Positions 8,460 through 17,051 of a stretch of DNA of 64,000 nt are shown one piece after another. Source of the stretch: Pseudomonas sp. PDM15 (lineage in GTDB: Bacteria; Pseudomonadota; Gammaproteobacteria; Pseudomonadales; Pseudomonadaceae); the NCBI RefSeq assembly GCF_014851565.1, contig NZ_JACVAA010000008.1, positions 62,001 through 126,000 on the forward strand, written 5' to 3'. The notes below the pieces were generated by a model. That model saw only the letters and a list, made by a program, of their open reading frames with translations. It searched no databases and was not told where the DNA came from. The position numbers and the translations under genes are program-made. Each line of letters begins with the position of its first letter. Within the stretch, counting starts at the first letter, position 1.

Positions 8460-9803
8460 TCAGGTGCGCGCCTGCTTCAGCGTCTCGGCGATCATGAAGG
8501 CCAGCTCCAGGGACTGGTCGGCGTTCATCCGTGGGTCGCAGTGGGTGTGGTAGCGGTCGGACAGGCCGGCCTCGGTGATCGGGCGCGAGCCGCCGATGCA
8601 CTCGGTGACGTTCTGCCCGGTCATCTCGATATGGATGCCGCCGGCCACGGTGCCCTCGGCGCGGTGCACCTGGAAGAACTGCTTCACCTCTTCGAGGATC
8701 TGCGCGAAGTCGCGGGTCTTGTAGCCACTGGAGGCCTTGATGGTGTTGCCGTGCATGGGGTCGGAGCTCCACAGCACCTGGCGGCCTTCCTCCTTCACCT
8801 TGCGCAGCAGGCGCGGGAAGTTGGCCTCGACCTTGTCGGCGCCCATGCGCACGATCAGGTTGAGGCGGCCCGGATCGTTGTCCGGGTTGAGGATGTCGAT
8901 CAGGCGGATCAGCTCGTCCGGGTCCATGCTCGGGCCGACCTTGACCCCGATGGGGTTCTCGATGCCGCGCATGAACTCGACGTGGGCGCCGTCCAGCTGG
9001 CGGGTACGGTCGCCGATCCACAGCATGTGCGCGGAGCAGTCGTACCAGCGCCCGGTGAGGCTGTCCTGGCGCACGAAGGCCTGCTCGTAGCCCAGCAGCA
9101 GTGCCTCGTGGGCGGTGAAGAAGCTGACTTCGCGCAGCTGCGGCGCACTGTCCATGCCCACCGCGCGCATAAAGGCCAGCGTCTCATCAATCCGGTTGGC
9201 CAACTGGTGGTACTTCTCGGAGAGGGCCGAGTTGGCGATGAAATCCAGGTTCCACTGGTGCACCTGGTGCACATCGGCGAAGCCGCCCTGGGCGAAGGCG
9301 CGTAGCAGGTTGAGGCTGGCGGTGGCCTGGTGGTAGGCCTGCAGCAGGCGGTCCGGGTCCGGCACGCGGCTGGCGGCGTCGAACTCAATGCCGTTGACGA
9401 TATCGCCACGGTAGGCCGGCAGGGTCACGCCGCCGAGGGTCTCGTCGTTGGCCGAGCGCGGCTTGGCGAACTGGCCGGCCATGCGCCCGACCTTCACCAC
9501 CGGGCAGCCGGCGGCGAAGGTCATGACGATGGCCATCTGCAGCAGTACCTTGAAGGTGTCGCGGATCTTCGCGGCGCTGAATTCGGCGAAACTCTCGGCG
9601 CAGTCGCCGCCCTGCAGCAGGAAGGCACGGCCCTGGGTCACTTCGGCGAACTGGCGGCGCAACTCGCGGGCCTCGCCGGCGAACACCAGCGGCGGGTAGC
9701 CGGCCAGGGTCTGCTCCACGCGGGCCAGGTGGGCGGCATCGGGGTATTGCGGCTGCTGCTGGATGGGCTTGCCTCTCCAGCTATCGGGGCTCCAGGCGGA
9801 CAT
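8460..9803 (-). CDS. class II 3-deoxy-7-phosphoheptulonate (DAHP) synthase, 447 aa
   Basis: This enzyme condenses phosphoenolpyruvate and erythrose 4-phosphate in the first step of the shikimate pathway. The sequence shows the plant-type (class II) hallmarks: FAGEARELRRQ, LLQGGDCAESF (metal-binding Cys near residue 87), KVGRMAGQFAKPRS, YEQAFVRQDSLTGRWYDCSA, GENP-like region IENPIGVKVGPSMDPDEL, and the metal-binding WSSDPMHGNT. Length fits the roughly 450-residue bacterial class II enzymes. The neighbouring genes are not aromatic biosynthesis genes. P. aeruginosa has several DAHP synthases; this one matches the chromosomal, non-phenazine type, by recollection. Confidence 0.93.
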   Translation of the reverse strand: MSAWSPDSWRGKPIQQQPQYPDAAHLARVEQTLAGYPPLVFAGEARELRRQFAEVTQGRAFLLQGGDCAESFAEFSAAKIRDTFKVLLQMAIVMTFAAGCPVVKVGRMAGQFAKPRSANDETLGGVTLPAYRGDIVNGIEFDAASRVPDPDRLLQAYHQATASLNLLRAFAQGGFADVHQVHQWNLDFIANSALSEKYHQLANRIDETLAFMRAVGMDSAPQLREVSFFTAHEALLLGYEQAFVRQDSLTGRWYDCSAHMLWIGDRTRQLDGAHVEFMRGIENPIGVKVGPSMDPDELIRLIDILNPDNDPGRLNLIVRMGADKVEANFPRLLRKVKEEGRQVLWSSDPMHGNTIKASSGYKTRDFAQILEEVKQFFQVHRAEGTVAGGIHIEMTGQNVTECIGGSRPITEAGLSDRYHTHCDPRMNADQSLELAFMIAETLKQART

Positions 9804-9910
9804 CGGGCTTCTCTGCGCTCGGCTGATTCGGGTTGTGCCGGCATGTTAACCCCGCGGACCGTGGCAGGTCAGCCGATAAGCCTCATAGAGCGGGCGAATA
9901 GAGGGGAAGG

Positions 9911-9980
9911 GGCATCCGTCGCGGCCGGCCTGCCGGCGAAAACTCGGCTGCCGGCACGGCGGCCACGAGCGGATGCGAAG
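9911..9980. repeat. REP-like imperfect inverted repeat
   Basis: GCATCCG-TCG-CGGCC near 9912 is mirrored by GGCCACGAGCGGATGC ending near 9977, with an inner CCGGC-rich pair (GCCTGCCGGCG / GCTGCCGGCAC). This resembles Pseudomonas intergenic REP pairs. Copy number cannot be judged from one window. Confidence 0.5.
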
Positions 9981-10066
9981 CGAGCGCGGCTGTCCCGAAA
10001 GCCTGGCTGGGACAGCGTTTGCTCTTGGCGGCACCTGATGAATGACGAGGGTCTGGCCTTCTCCCT

Positions 10067-10095
10067 AACCCTCTCCCGTAAACGAGAGAGGGGAC
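10067..10095. repeat. short inverted repeat CCCTCTC/GAGAGAGGG
   Basis: ACCCTCTC and GAGAGAGGGG flank an 8-nt spacer just downstream of the amidohydrolase stop. It could act as a weak terminator, or it may be a common short intergenic repeat. Confidence 0.45.
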
Positions 10096-10119
10096 GGTTC
10101 CGCGTCGTAGCCCTACGGA

Positions 10120-11910
10120 TCAGGCCGTGACTGGCTGGAAGGCGCGTACTGCTTCTGCGCGCGGAAGCACGTCGCGACTGGCTAGGAAGCGCCCGTAGCC
10201 CTGTGCCTTGCCCAGGTCTTCCGGGAATTCCAGCTCGCGTCGATAGGCGATACGGCCGTTGATCAGGGTGGCGTCCACCGCGGCGTCGTTGCGCTTGACC
10301 ACTCGCTCCAGGCCGAGCACTTCCATCGGCGCCTCGCTCATGTCGTCGAGTTCGTCGGTGAGCCCTTCGGGGTTGACGATCACCAGGTCGGCGCGGTCGC
10401 CGACGCGGATATAGCCGGCGTCGACGCCGATGAAGTCGGCCAGTTCGCCACTGCAGCGGCGCACCGCCTGGCCCAGCTCCATGAACGGCGTGCCGGCGAT
10501 CTGGGCGTCACGCACGTACTTGAGGAAGCGCAGCGGGAAGTTGTACTGGGCGATGGAGCGCAGGTGCGCGCCGGAGTCGGCGAAGCCCGGCTGGGTCCAG
10601 GGGCTGGACAGCAGCTTGTGCATCACCGGCAAGCGCTGGTTGCCGTAGCAGGTGGTCCACTTCAGCGCCTCGCGGTACTGGCAGGCCAGCTCGAAGTAGG
10701 CGTCCACCGCGTCCAGGCCACGGGCCTGGCCGAGCTGCTTGAAGTTCTTGCCGACCAGCGAGGCGTCCGGGCATTCAGTCACCCAGCAGTCGGAGAAGTC
10801 GCGGTGCCACAGGCCTTTGGTCAGCACGGCCTTGACCTGCTTCTTGAACAGGGCGCGGAACTCCGGCTCCAGCACCTTGGCATACAGCTCGTCCGGGTCC
10901 TTGATGTTGCGCAGGATCTCGCCGGCGCCGAACTCCTCGAAAGCGTTCACGTTGAGGCCTTCCAGGCGCAAGGTGAACGGCGCCGGCAGGGTCTGCCAGC
11001 GGAAGTTGCCGCGCAACACGCGGTTCGCCAGCCAGCCGGAGAAACGGGTGAAACGGTGCAGCAGCGGCTGCGACTTGAGGTCCAGGGCGGTGAGCATGGT
11101 GCACTTGAGCGGCTTTCTGAACCAGCCGTGGGCCTGGTAGAGGAAGGCGAACACATTGACCTTGGTCACCGCGTTCGGCGCGCCCTGCATCACCGCACCA
11201 CGGCGACGCAGGATGGCGAACAGGCGGGAGAACTCTTTCCAGCTGGCGAAGGTCGACGGCAGCGGGCTGGACCAGGCGCGGTCGCCGTCCATCTTGTCCA
11301 GGCGCGTGGTCATCACTGACAGGCCGATGCAGCCAGCATCCAGCGCCTCTTCCAGCAGCTGTTCCATGCGTTGCAGCTCGGCTTCGGTCGGTACCACGTC
11401 GCTGGTGGCACGCTCCAGACCCATCACCGCCACACGCAGCTCGGAGTGGCCGAGAAAGGAGCTGACGTTGGGGCCCAGCGCCAGCTGGTCGTAGAAGGCG
11501 CGGTAGCCGGCGGCATCGCGCCAGGTCTTCTTCTCCTGCAGGATCGGCAGCACGTACTCGCGCGGCACCGCCTCGACGCGAGTGAACAGGTCCGAGCAGT
11601 CCTCGGCGTCGGCCAGCACCATGCTGATCGAGCAGGAGCCGATGGTCACGCTGGTCACGCCGTGGCGCACCGATTCCTTCAGCGCAGGGGCGGCGATCAC
11701 CTCGGCGTCGTAGTGCGAGTGGATTTCCAGAAAGCCAGGCGTGACCCACTTGCCGGCTGCATCCAGTACCTCGGCGCAGCCGTTCTCATCCAACGGGCTG
11801 AGGCTGACCGCATCGACCTTGCCATTGCGGATGCCGATATGGCGCAGTGCGCCGGGCGCGCCGCTGCCGTCGAAGTACAGGCCGTTCTTGATGATGATGT
11901 CGTAGCTCAT
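10120..11910 (-). CDS. amidohydrolase-superfamily protein related to N-acyl-D-amino-acid deacylases, 596 aa
   Basis: The N-terminal YDIIIKNGLYFDGSG strand and the C-terminal GDRADLVIVNPEGL / TLINGRIAYR block form the composite beta-sandwich of the superfamily. A metal motif (FLEIHSHYDAEV, about residues 57-68) starts the TIM barrel, and a later SDSGAHL-like segment (FADSGAHLRSIAQYN) provides another metal-site Asp/His. The closest recognisable group is the D-aminoacylase/N-acyl-D-glutamate deacylase family, but at 596 aa it is longer than typical D-aminoacylases (about 480-500), and its substrate is unknown. It is separated from the leftward FMO-BASS-SDR-TauE operon by a repeat element and may or may not belong to that pathway. 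Confidence 0.8.
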   Translation of the reverse strand: MSYDIIIKNGLYFDGSGAPGALRHIGIRNGKVDAVSLSPLDENGCAEVLDAAGKWVTPGFLEIHSHYDAEVIAAPALKESVRHGVTSVTIGSCSISMVLADAEDCSDLFTRVEAVPREYVLPILQEKKTWRDAAGYRAFYDQLALGPNVSSFLGHSELRVAVMGLERATSDVVPTEAELQRMEQLLEEALDAGCIGLSVMTTRLDKMDGDRAWSSPLPSTFASWKEFSRLFAILRRRGAVMQGAPNAVTKVNVFAFLYQAHGWFRKPLKCTMLTALDLKSQPLLHRFTRFSGWLANRVLRGNFRWQTLPAPFTLRLEGLNVNAFEEFGAGEILRNIKDPDELYAKVLEPEFRALFKKQVKAVLTKGLWHRDFSDCWVTECPDASLVGKNFKQLGQARGLDAVDAYFELACQYREALKWTTCYGNQRLPVMHKLLSSPWTQPGFADSGAHLRSIAQYNFPLRFLKYVRDAQIAGTPFMELGQAVRRCSGELADFIGVDAGYIRVGDRADLVIVNPEGLTDELDDMSEAPMEVLGLERVVKRNDAAVDATLINGRIAYRRELEFPEDLGKAQGYGRFLASRDVLPRAEAVRAFQPVTA

Positions 11911-11930
11911 ACCAGGCTCCAGGGGGCTGT

Positions 11931-12067
11931 AGGCCGTTGAAAAACTACCTGCGTTGCCATCGCGGCGTTAAAAGCAGGCTCAAAGTGCTCATTTACAGCT
12001 CGTAAACTCCGCCTTTTCGCCTGCTTTTGCCTTGCGCTGGCGGCCTCGCTAACGTTTTTCAAGGGCC
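11931..12067. repeat. about 137-bp dispersed repeat with terminal inverted repeats
   Basis: The ends are inverted copies: AGGCCGTTGAAAAAC at the left and the complement of AGGCCCTTGAAAAAC at the right. The interior has two facing arms, GCGTTGCCATCGCGGC / GCGCTGGCGGCCTCGC and AAAAGCAGGC / GCCTGCTTTT, so most of it folds back on itself. From memory, near-identical copies occur in many intergenic regions of Pseudomonas genomes. The right end supplies the stop codon of the neighbouring TauE gene. It encodes no transposase and looks like a MITE-type element. Confidence 0.7.
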
Positions 12068-12787
12068 TACCAACAGCAGGGTGCCGGTGACCAGAAGCAG
12101 GGCGTAGATGGCGATGCGGAAGTGACGCTCATCGAAGCGCCGATGCAGGCGCTCGCCCAGCCACAGGCCGACCAGCAGCAGCGGGGCGTAGGTCAGTACT
12201 TGGGGCAGGGCTGGTTGCAGGCGGCCGTCGACCAGGAAGGCGGCGGTCAGCAGGCTGTTCAAGGTGAACCAGACGCTGACCAGGGTGGCGCGAAAGCGCG
12301 CCTTGTCCAGCGTGGTGCCGGCCAGGCCGTAGACCAGCAACGGCCCACCGGAGGCGAACAGGCCGTGGCTGATACCGGCGCCAAGGGTGAGCAGGCGAGT
12401 CAGCCACTGCGGGCGTACCGGCAGCGCAGCGGCATGGCGCAGGCGCCACAGCTCGCGCCCGGCGAACCACAGGATCAGCACGCCGAAGCCACGTTTGAGC
12501 AGCGCTGCATCGAGATAGGGCAGCAGCAGGTAGCCCAGCGCTGTGCCGGCGACCATGCCGGGCAGGATGGTGCCGAGCAGCAGGCGCCGGTCGATCTGCG
12601 CACGGTGGCGCCACACCAGGTAGCCGGTCATGCCGATGTTCAGCGGCACCAGCACCGGCAGCAGCTGCTCGATGGGCAGCAGCAGCGCACCGAGTGATAA
12701 GGCGATAACGATGCTGCCGAAGCCGGTAACGGTCTCCAGGGTGTAGGCGAGCAGGATAAAGGCGCCCAGCGCGTAGGTCGCGCTCAT
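12059..12787 (-). CDS. TauE/SafE-family permease, 242 aa
   Basis: About eight hydrophobic segments span the protein (LGAFILLAYTLETVTGFGSI at the N-terminus, then repeated helices to LLLVTGTLLLVGP). The TGFGS motif in the first helix and a second-half HGLFASGGPLLVYGLAG are typical of TauE/SafE sulfite or organosulfonate transporters. The ATG overlaps the stop of the SDR gene by 4 bp (ATGA), so the two are translationally coupled. The last two codons and the TGA fall in the terminal inverted repeat of the adjacent repeat element, so the natural C-terminus may have been altered by insertion. Confidence 0.85.
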   Translation of the reverse strand: MSATYALGAFILLAYTLETVTGFGSIVIALSLGALLLPIEQLLPVLVPLNIGMTGYLVWRHRAQIDRRLLLGTILPGMVAGTALGYLLLPYLDAALLKRGFGVLILWFAGRELWRLRHAAALPVRPQWLTRLLTLGAGISHGLFASGGPLLVYGLAGTTLDKARFRATLVSVWFTLNSLLTAAFLVDGRLQPALPQVLTYAPLLLVGLWLGERLHRRFDERHFRIAIYALLLVTGTLLLVGP

Positions 12788-13680
12788 GGTTGGCCCTCGC
12801 CCTGATCCGTAGGAGCGAGCTCTGCTCGCGAAGGGGCCGCCGCGTTGCCTGGTTCGCGAGCAGAGCTCGCTCCCACTTCTGGAGTATTGCCACCTGCTGG
12901 CGGCAGTTCTCCGGCGAAGCGCTTGCTCATCTGCCGGTAATACAGGGCCGGGGCGATGCGCCAGAGCAGGCTGGCCAGCCAGCTGCCGCGGTCCGGGAAC
13001 AGGCGCTGGCGCCCGCTGTCCAGGGCCTTGAGGATTTCCCCGGCCATCCAGTCGGCGCCGCGCACGCGGCCGATGGTCGAGCGCGCGTGGTTGGCCGGCT
13101 GGCCATCTCCGCCCAGGGCGTTGCGGTCGATGGGGGTGTCGAGAAAGCTCGGGTAGACCAGCAGCGTGTGGATGCCGTCGCGGGCGATTTCTGCGCGCAG
13201 CACCTCGAAGGCCTGGGCCAGGGCGCTCTTCGCCGCGCAGTAGCCGGCGCGGCCGAGCACCGGCATCCAGCCAGCCATGGAGCCGATGGCAGCGACCTGG
13301 CCACGGCTCTCGCGCAGCAGCGGCAGGGCGGCCAGGGTCAGCTCCAGCGGCGCGTGATAGTCCACCGCCATCACCTTGCGCAGCACTTCCGGCGCGGTGC
13401 GGGTGGTGGGCGAGCGATGGGTGATGCCGGCGTTGTTGATCAGCAGGTCGAGGCGGCCGAACACCGCCCGGCAGGCCTCGATCAACTGGTAGTGCAGTGC
13501 CGGGTCGGTGATGTCGCCGGACAGACCTTCGACCCGATCACCGCCCAGTTCGGCGACCCGCGCGGCCAGGCCGGTGGCGTCGATATCGGTGAGCAGCAGC
13601 GCATCGCCACGCGCATGGCAGGCGCGCGCCAGTTGCCAGCCCAGGCCGCTGGCGGCGCCGGTGATGAGTACGGTGCGCAT
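12784..13680 (-). CDS. short-chain dehydrogenase/reductase, 298 aa
   Basis: The classical SDR pattern is complete: TGAASGLG cofactor loop at residues 6-13, NNAGI strand, catalytic Ser in GSMAGW, and YCAAK as the Tyr-x3-Lys pair. An NAD(P)-dependent alcohol/ketone oxidoreduction is expected. The ATG at 13680 begins MRTVLITGAAS, exactly at the first Rossmann strand; the longer upstream frame runs through a REP pair. The body of the SDR fold ends around residue 255; the last 35-40 residues (from PPAGGNTPEVGASSARE) are low-complexity and largely encoded by a REP inverted repeat. It overlaps the TauE gene by 4 bp and lies 44 bp after the BASS gene. Confidence 0.88.
   Translation of the reverse strand: MRTVLITGAASGLGWQLARACHARGDALLLTDIDATGLAARVAELGGDRVEGLSGDITDPALHYQLIEACRAVFGRLDLLINNAGITHRSPTTRTAPEVLRKVMAVDYHAPLELTLAALPLLRESRGQVAAIGSMAGWMPVLGRAGYCAAKSALAQAFEVLRAEIARDGIHTLLVYPSFLDTPIDRNALGGDGQPANHARSTIGRVRGADWMAGEILKALDSGRQRLFPDRGSWLASLLWRIAPALYYRQMSKRFAGELPPAGGNTPEVGASSAREPGNAAAPSRAELAPTDQGEGQP
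12809..12876. repeat. REP inverted-repeat pair inside the 3' end of the SDR gene
   Basis: GTAGGAGCGAGCTCTGCTCG (12809-12828) and CGAGCAGAGCTCGCTCC (12857-12873) are inverted copies around a 28-bp spacer; this is the familiar Pseudomonas GTAGGAGCGAGC-type REP pair. It reads in frame with the SDR gene and encodes part of its C-terminal tail. Confidence 0.8.
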
Positions 13681-13695
13681 ATCGGGAGCGTTGTT

Positions 13696-13759
13696 GTGGG
13701 AGCGGCCTTGGCCGCGATGCAGTGTCATGGCTGGTAATCGCGGCCAAGGCCGCTCCCAC
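13696..13759. repeat. REP inverted-repeat pair spanning the end of the BASS gene
   Basis: GTGGGAGCGGCCTTGGCCGC (13696-13715) is mirrored by GCGGCCAAGGCCGCTCCCAC (13740-13759), a perfect inverted repeat with a 24-bp spacer. The stop codon and about the last ten codons of the symporter gene lie within it; the element fills most of the gap to the SDR start. Confidence 0.85.
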
Positions 13760-14663
13760 TCTGTGTTTCCAGGCTTCTGGGCGCGCGCCGGCCCCAGAGC
13801 AGGGCGAGGACCAGGCCGGCGAGCAGCTGCCAGCAACCCCAGAACGCGGCGATCAGCAGCATGCCGCCGGACTGCGGGAAGAAGGTGAAGATAAGCGCCA
13901 TGCCCAGGGCCGAGTTGTGGATGCCGCTCTCCAGGGTCACCGCGCGCACGTCGGCATCGCCCAGGCGCCATAGGCGGGCGCACAGGTAGCCGAGCACCAG
14001 GGCCATGGCATTGAGCGTCACCACCAGCCAGAAGAACAGGTGGAAGTGCTCGATGAACTGGTCGAAGTTCTTCACGAAGGCGCCACCGACGAAGGCCAGC
14101 AGCACCAGCAGGGAGAAGTGCCGCAGCGGTTTCTCCAGCCGCCGTGCCAGCTGCGGGCGGCGCTTGCCCAGGGCCATGCCGGCGAGCATCGGCAGGATCA
14201 GCACCAGCACCACCATGGCCAGCAGTTCCATGGGGTCGACATGGATCTCGGTGAGCAGGGCGCGGGTGTTGGGGTTGAGCCCGGCGTACAGGGCGAAGTT
14301 GAGCGGGGTGAAGATGCCGGCGGTCAGGCTGGACACCGCGGTGACGCTGGCCGACACGGCGACGTTACCGCGCGCCAGCCAGGTCATGATGTTGGAGAAG
14401 GTGCCGCTGGGGCAGGTGGCGACCAGGATCATGCCCAGGGCCAGTTCCGGCTCGATCGGCAACAGCAGGGTCAGGCCGCAGGTGGCCGCCGGCAGCAGCA
14501 GGAACTGCACCAGCATGCCGATCACCGGCGCCTTGGGCGAACGCAGGATGCGGCTGAAGTCGCCGGCGCGCAGCTCCAGGGACACGCCGAACATCATCAG
14601 CGCGATGATGGCGTTGAGGGCGATCATCGCCATGGGCGAGAACTCAAGATTGACGCTGGACAT
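13725..14663 (-). CDS. bile acid:sodium symporter (BASS) family protein, 312 aa
   Basis: About nine to ten membrane helices carry the BASS signatures: ALMMFGVSLELRAGDFSRIL near residue 25-44, LVATCPSGTFSNIMTWLARG near 82-101 and VTLESGIHNSALGMALIF near 240-257. These are the residues that coordinate sodium in ASBT homologs. Bacterial members carry organic anions such as pantoate or other acids, so the name does not imply bile-acid transport. The ATG at 14663 overlaps the end of the monooxygenase gene by 20 bp. The C-terminal SGSGLGRDYQP is encoded inside a REP element. Confidence 0.88.
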   Translation of the reverse strand: MSSVNLEFSPMAMIALNAIIALMMFGVSLELRAGDFSRILRSPKAPVIGMLVQFLLLPAATCGLTLLLPIEPELALGMILVATCPSGTFSNIMTWLARGNVAVSASVTAVSSLTAGIFTPLNFALYAGLNPNTRALLTEIHVDPMELLAMVVLVLILPMLAGMALGKRRPQLARRLEKPLRHFSLLVLLAFVGGAFVKNFDQFIEHFHLFFWLVVTLNAMALVLGYLCARLWRLGDADVRAVTLESGIHNSALGMALIFTFFPQSGGMLLIAAFWGCWQLLAGLVLALLWGRRAPRSLETQSGSGLGRDYQP

Positions 14664-16020
14664 CGAGCCGCTCCTCGGTCGGGGTGGTGGTGAGGTCGCG
14701 GCGCAGTTCGGCGATATGCGCCTTGAGCGCGGCGCGGTAGCTGTCCTTGTGTACGTAGTAGGCCATGCGCGGCAGCTTGAGATAGGCGAAGCCGCCGTCC
14801 AGGCGCTGGCCGGCGCGCTCCAGCACGATGTCGCGGAAGCGCTTGGCCGAGGCACTGTTGCGCTGCTGCTGGGCGATCACCAGTGCCACCAGCTCGGCCT
14901 GCTCGGCGCGGCCCTGCCAGCCCAGGCCCGAGGCCTCGATCATGCCGAGCATGAACAGGTCGTCATGCAGCGGGTGGAACACGTTGAGGTAGAGCTGCGG
15001 GGCGTCGGCGCCCTGGGGCCAGTTCAGCTCGGCGCGGTCGATAAAGGGGTAGTCGAGCTTGTAGCCGGTGGCCTGCAGGATCAGGTCGTACTCGGCCTCG
15101 ACGCCATAGGCGAAGGTCACCCGCTTGCCGTCCACCGCGCGAATATCGCCGCGTGGCTGGATATCACCATGGCCGATATGGTGCAGCACCAGCGAGTTCA
15201 TCACCGGGTGCGACTCGTACAGGCGGTAGTTCGGGTCGGGCAGGCCGTACTGCGACGGCTTGCCAAGCAGGGCACGCACCAGCAGGCCGTCGACCAGCTG
15301 CTTGAGTCGGCGCGGCAGCTTGATCGCACCGCCGAAGGTGTCGGTGGGCTTGCCGAGGATGAACTTGGGCAGGAAGTGGTAGCCGCGGCGCACCGACAGG
15401 TCCACCGACTTGGCCCGGTGCACGGCGTCCACCGCGATATCGCAGGCCGAGTTGCCGCAGCCGATCACCAGCACGCGCTTGTCCGCGAAGATCTCGGCGT
15501 TCTTGTAGGCCGAGGCGTGCAGCAGCTCGCCGTCGAACTGGCCGGGCAGCGCCGGCTGGTTGGGCGTGTGCAGAGTGCCGTTGGCGATCAGCACGCCCTC
15601 GAACTGCCACTCGCGCTGGGTTCCATTGTGCTCGCTGACCAGGCGCCAGCCCTGGCACAGTCGCTCCAGGCGCACCACGCGGGTGGAGAACTGATAGTGC
15701 TGGCGCAGGCCGAAGTGCTCGGCATAGTCGCGAAAGTACTGGCCGATCTGGCTATGGTGCGGGTAGGGCGGCACTGTGTCCGGCATGGGGAATTCGTCGA
15801 AGGCGGTGGTGCCTTTCGAGGAGATCAGGTGCGCGGACTGGTACATGGTGCTGTGCGGGTTGGCGATATCCCACAGACCACCGACATCGGAATGCAGCTC
15901 GAAGCCGACGAAGGGGATACCATGGCGCTGCAACTGGCGTGCAGCAGCCAGCCCCATGGGGCCGGCTCCGATGATGGCATGCATGCAAGGTTTGTCTTTC
16001 TGGTTATGTTCCGCAAGCAT
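14644..16020 (-). CDS. flavin-containing monooxygenase-type NAD(P)/FAD-dependent oxidoreductase, 458 aa
   Basis: Two dinucleotide folds are visible: an FAD motif HAIIGAGPMGLAAARQL near residues 14-30 and an NADPH motif VLVIGCGNSACDIAVDA near 180-196. The FMO fingerprint FxGxxxHxxxY is present as FDGELLHASAY, just before the NADPH fold; it ends in Tyr rather than the WP of Baeyer-Villiger enzymes. It probably oxygenates a heteroatom or a carbonyl carbon of an unknown substrate. AGAGG is 7 nt before the ATG at 16020; an internal ATG at 15984 is possible. It leads a leftward operon with BASS, SDR and TauE genes and is divergent from an AraC regulator. Confidence 0.87.
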   Translation of the reverse strand: MLAEHNQKDKPCMHAIIGAGPMGLAAARQLQRHGIPFVGFELHSDVGGLWDIANPHSTMYQSAHLISSKGTTAFDEFPMPDTVPPYPHHSQIGQYFRDYAEHFGLRQHYQFSTRVVRLERLCQGWRLVSEHNGTQREWQFEGVLIANGTLHTPNQPALPGQFDGELLHASAYKNAEIFADKRVLVIGCGNSACDIAVDAVHRAKSVDLSVRRGYHFLPKFILGKPTDTFGGAIKLPRRLKQLVDGLLVRALLGKPSQYGLPDPNYRLYESHPVMNSLVLHHIGHGDIQPRGDIRAVDGKRVTFAYGVEAEYDLILQATGYKLDYPFIDRAELNWPQGADAPQLYLNVFHPLHDDLFMLGMIEASGLGWQGRAEQAELVALVIAQQQRNSASAKRFRDIVLERAGQRLDGGFAYLKLPRMAYYVHKDSYRAALKAHIAELRRDLTTTPTEERLDVQRQS

Positions 16021-16082
16021 ATGCAGCCCTCTGCACGCCGTAACGGCTCAATCAGGACCTCTTCCGGTTAATTCAGGACTCC

Positions 16083-17051
16083 ATGAGCAGCACCCCTTCG
16101 GTCACCGTCCATTACGCCCAGGCCATCCTCCAGGCTGCCGAGCGCCTGGCCCTGCCGCTGCCTGCCGAACTGCGCCAGCTGGGCCAGGACGCGCGCATTC
16201 CCCTGGCTCGCCAGGACGCCCTGTGGGAGGCCTTCTGCGCCGCCGCCCAGGACCCGCTGATCGGCCTGCGCCTGGGCAATGCCCTGCAGGTCGGCCACCT
16301 GGACATGGTCGGCGCGCTGCTGATGAGCTGCGAGACCCTGGGCGAGGCGCTGGAGGCGCTGCTGGAGTACTACCCCATCGTCGGCGAGGGCGGCGAGTTC
16401 GCCCTGCGTGACGAGGGTGACCAGCTGTGCTTGGCCTACCAGGCGCACTACCAGACGCGCCGCGAGGAGCGGGTGGAGGCGGTGCTGGGCAGCCTGGTGC
16501 ACATGTCGCGCTGGATCACCGGCGAGCGTATCCAGCCGCTGCAGCTGCGCTTCGAGCATGCGGCGCGCGCGGCCGAGGCGCGCTACATCGAGCTGCTTGG
16601 CTGCCCGCTGCAGTTCGCCGCCGGCGAGAACGGCCTGCTGTTCGATCGCGCCGACCTGGCCGTGCCGCTGATCCAGGCCAATGCGCCGATGCGCGAGCAC
16701 CTGTGCGGTCTAGCCAACAGCCTGCTCGAACGCCTCGGCCAGCAAAGCCTGGCGGTGCGTGTGCAACAGCAGCTGCGTGCGCAGCCGCGCTGGGGCAAGG
16801 AACGCATCGCCGAGCAGCTGGAACTGAGCGGCCGCCATCTGAACCGCAAGCTGGCCGAGGAGGGCACCAGCTTCAAGCTGCTGCGCGACCAGGTGCTGCA
16901 CCAGATGGCCGAACAGCTGCTGCGCGAGTCGCCGCGCCTGGTCGAGGTGGCGGAGCGGCTCGGCTTCTCCGACGAGAGCGCCTTCGCCAAGGCTTTCCGC
17001 CGCTGGAGCGGCACCACGCCGGGGCAGTTCCGCCAGGGGCTGGAGGGATGA
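16083..17051 (+). CDS. AraC-family transcriptional regulator, 322 aa
   Basis: The N-terminal 190 residues match the Arabinose_bd-type effector domain (YAQAILQAAERLALPLPAEL, LIGLRLGNALQVGHLDMVG). The C-terminal 100 residues hold two helix-turn-helices, the second as LVEVAERLGFSDESAFAKAF followed by RRWSGTTPGQFRQ. Such regulators in Pseudomonas usually activate a divergent catabolic operon, so the FMO-BASS-SDR-TauE set, 62 bp away, is the likely target. The stop overlaps the start of the next gene by 4 bp. Confidence 0.9.
   Translation: MSSTPSVTVHYAQAILQAAERLALPLPAELRQLGQDARIPLARQDALWEAFCAAAQDPLIGLRLGNALQVGHLDMVGALLMSCETLGEALEALLEYYPIVGEGGEFALRDEGDQLCLAYQAHYQTRREERVEAVLGSLVHMSRWITGERIQPLQLRFEHAARAAEARYIELLGCPLQFAAGENGLLFDRADLAVPLIQANAPMREHLCGLANSLLERLGQQSLAVRVQQQLRAQPRWGKERIAEQLELSGRHLNRKLAEEGTSFKLLRDQVLHQMAEQLLRESPRLVEVAERLGFSDESAFAKAFRRWSGTTPGQFRQGLEG

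Larger units (their letters stand above)
9804..10119. other. intergenic region with repeat-like inverted repeats, no gene seen
   Basis: This 316-bp gap lies between DAHP synthase and the amidohydrolase gene. It contains a long imperfect inverted repeat (about 9911-9980) and a short one (10067-10095), described separately. The DAHP synthase leader at 9804-9870 has no clear attenuator. Short overlapping frames have no supporting RBS. Confidence 0.5.

Noticed and set aside
9804..9860. Leader peptide or attenuator before the DAHP synthase gene
   Set aside because: An ATG upstream opens a frame that overlaps the gene start, but it lacks runs of aromatic codons and no terminator/antiterminator pair was seen.
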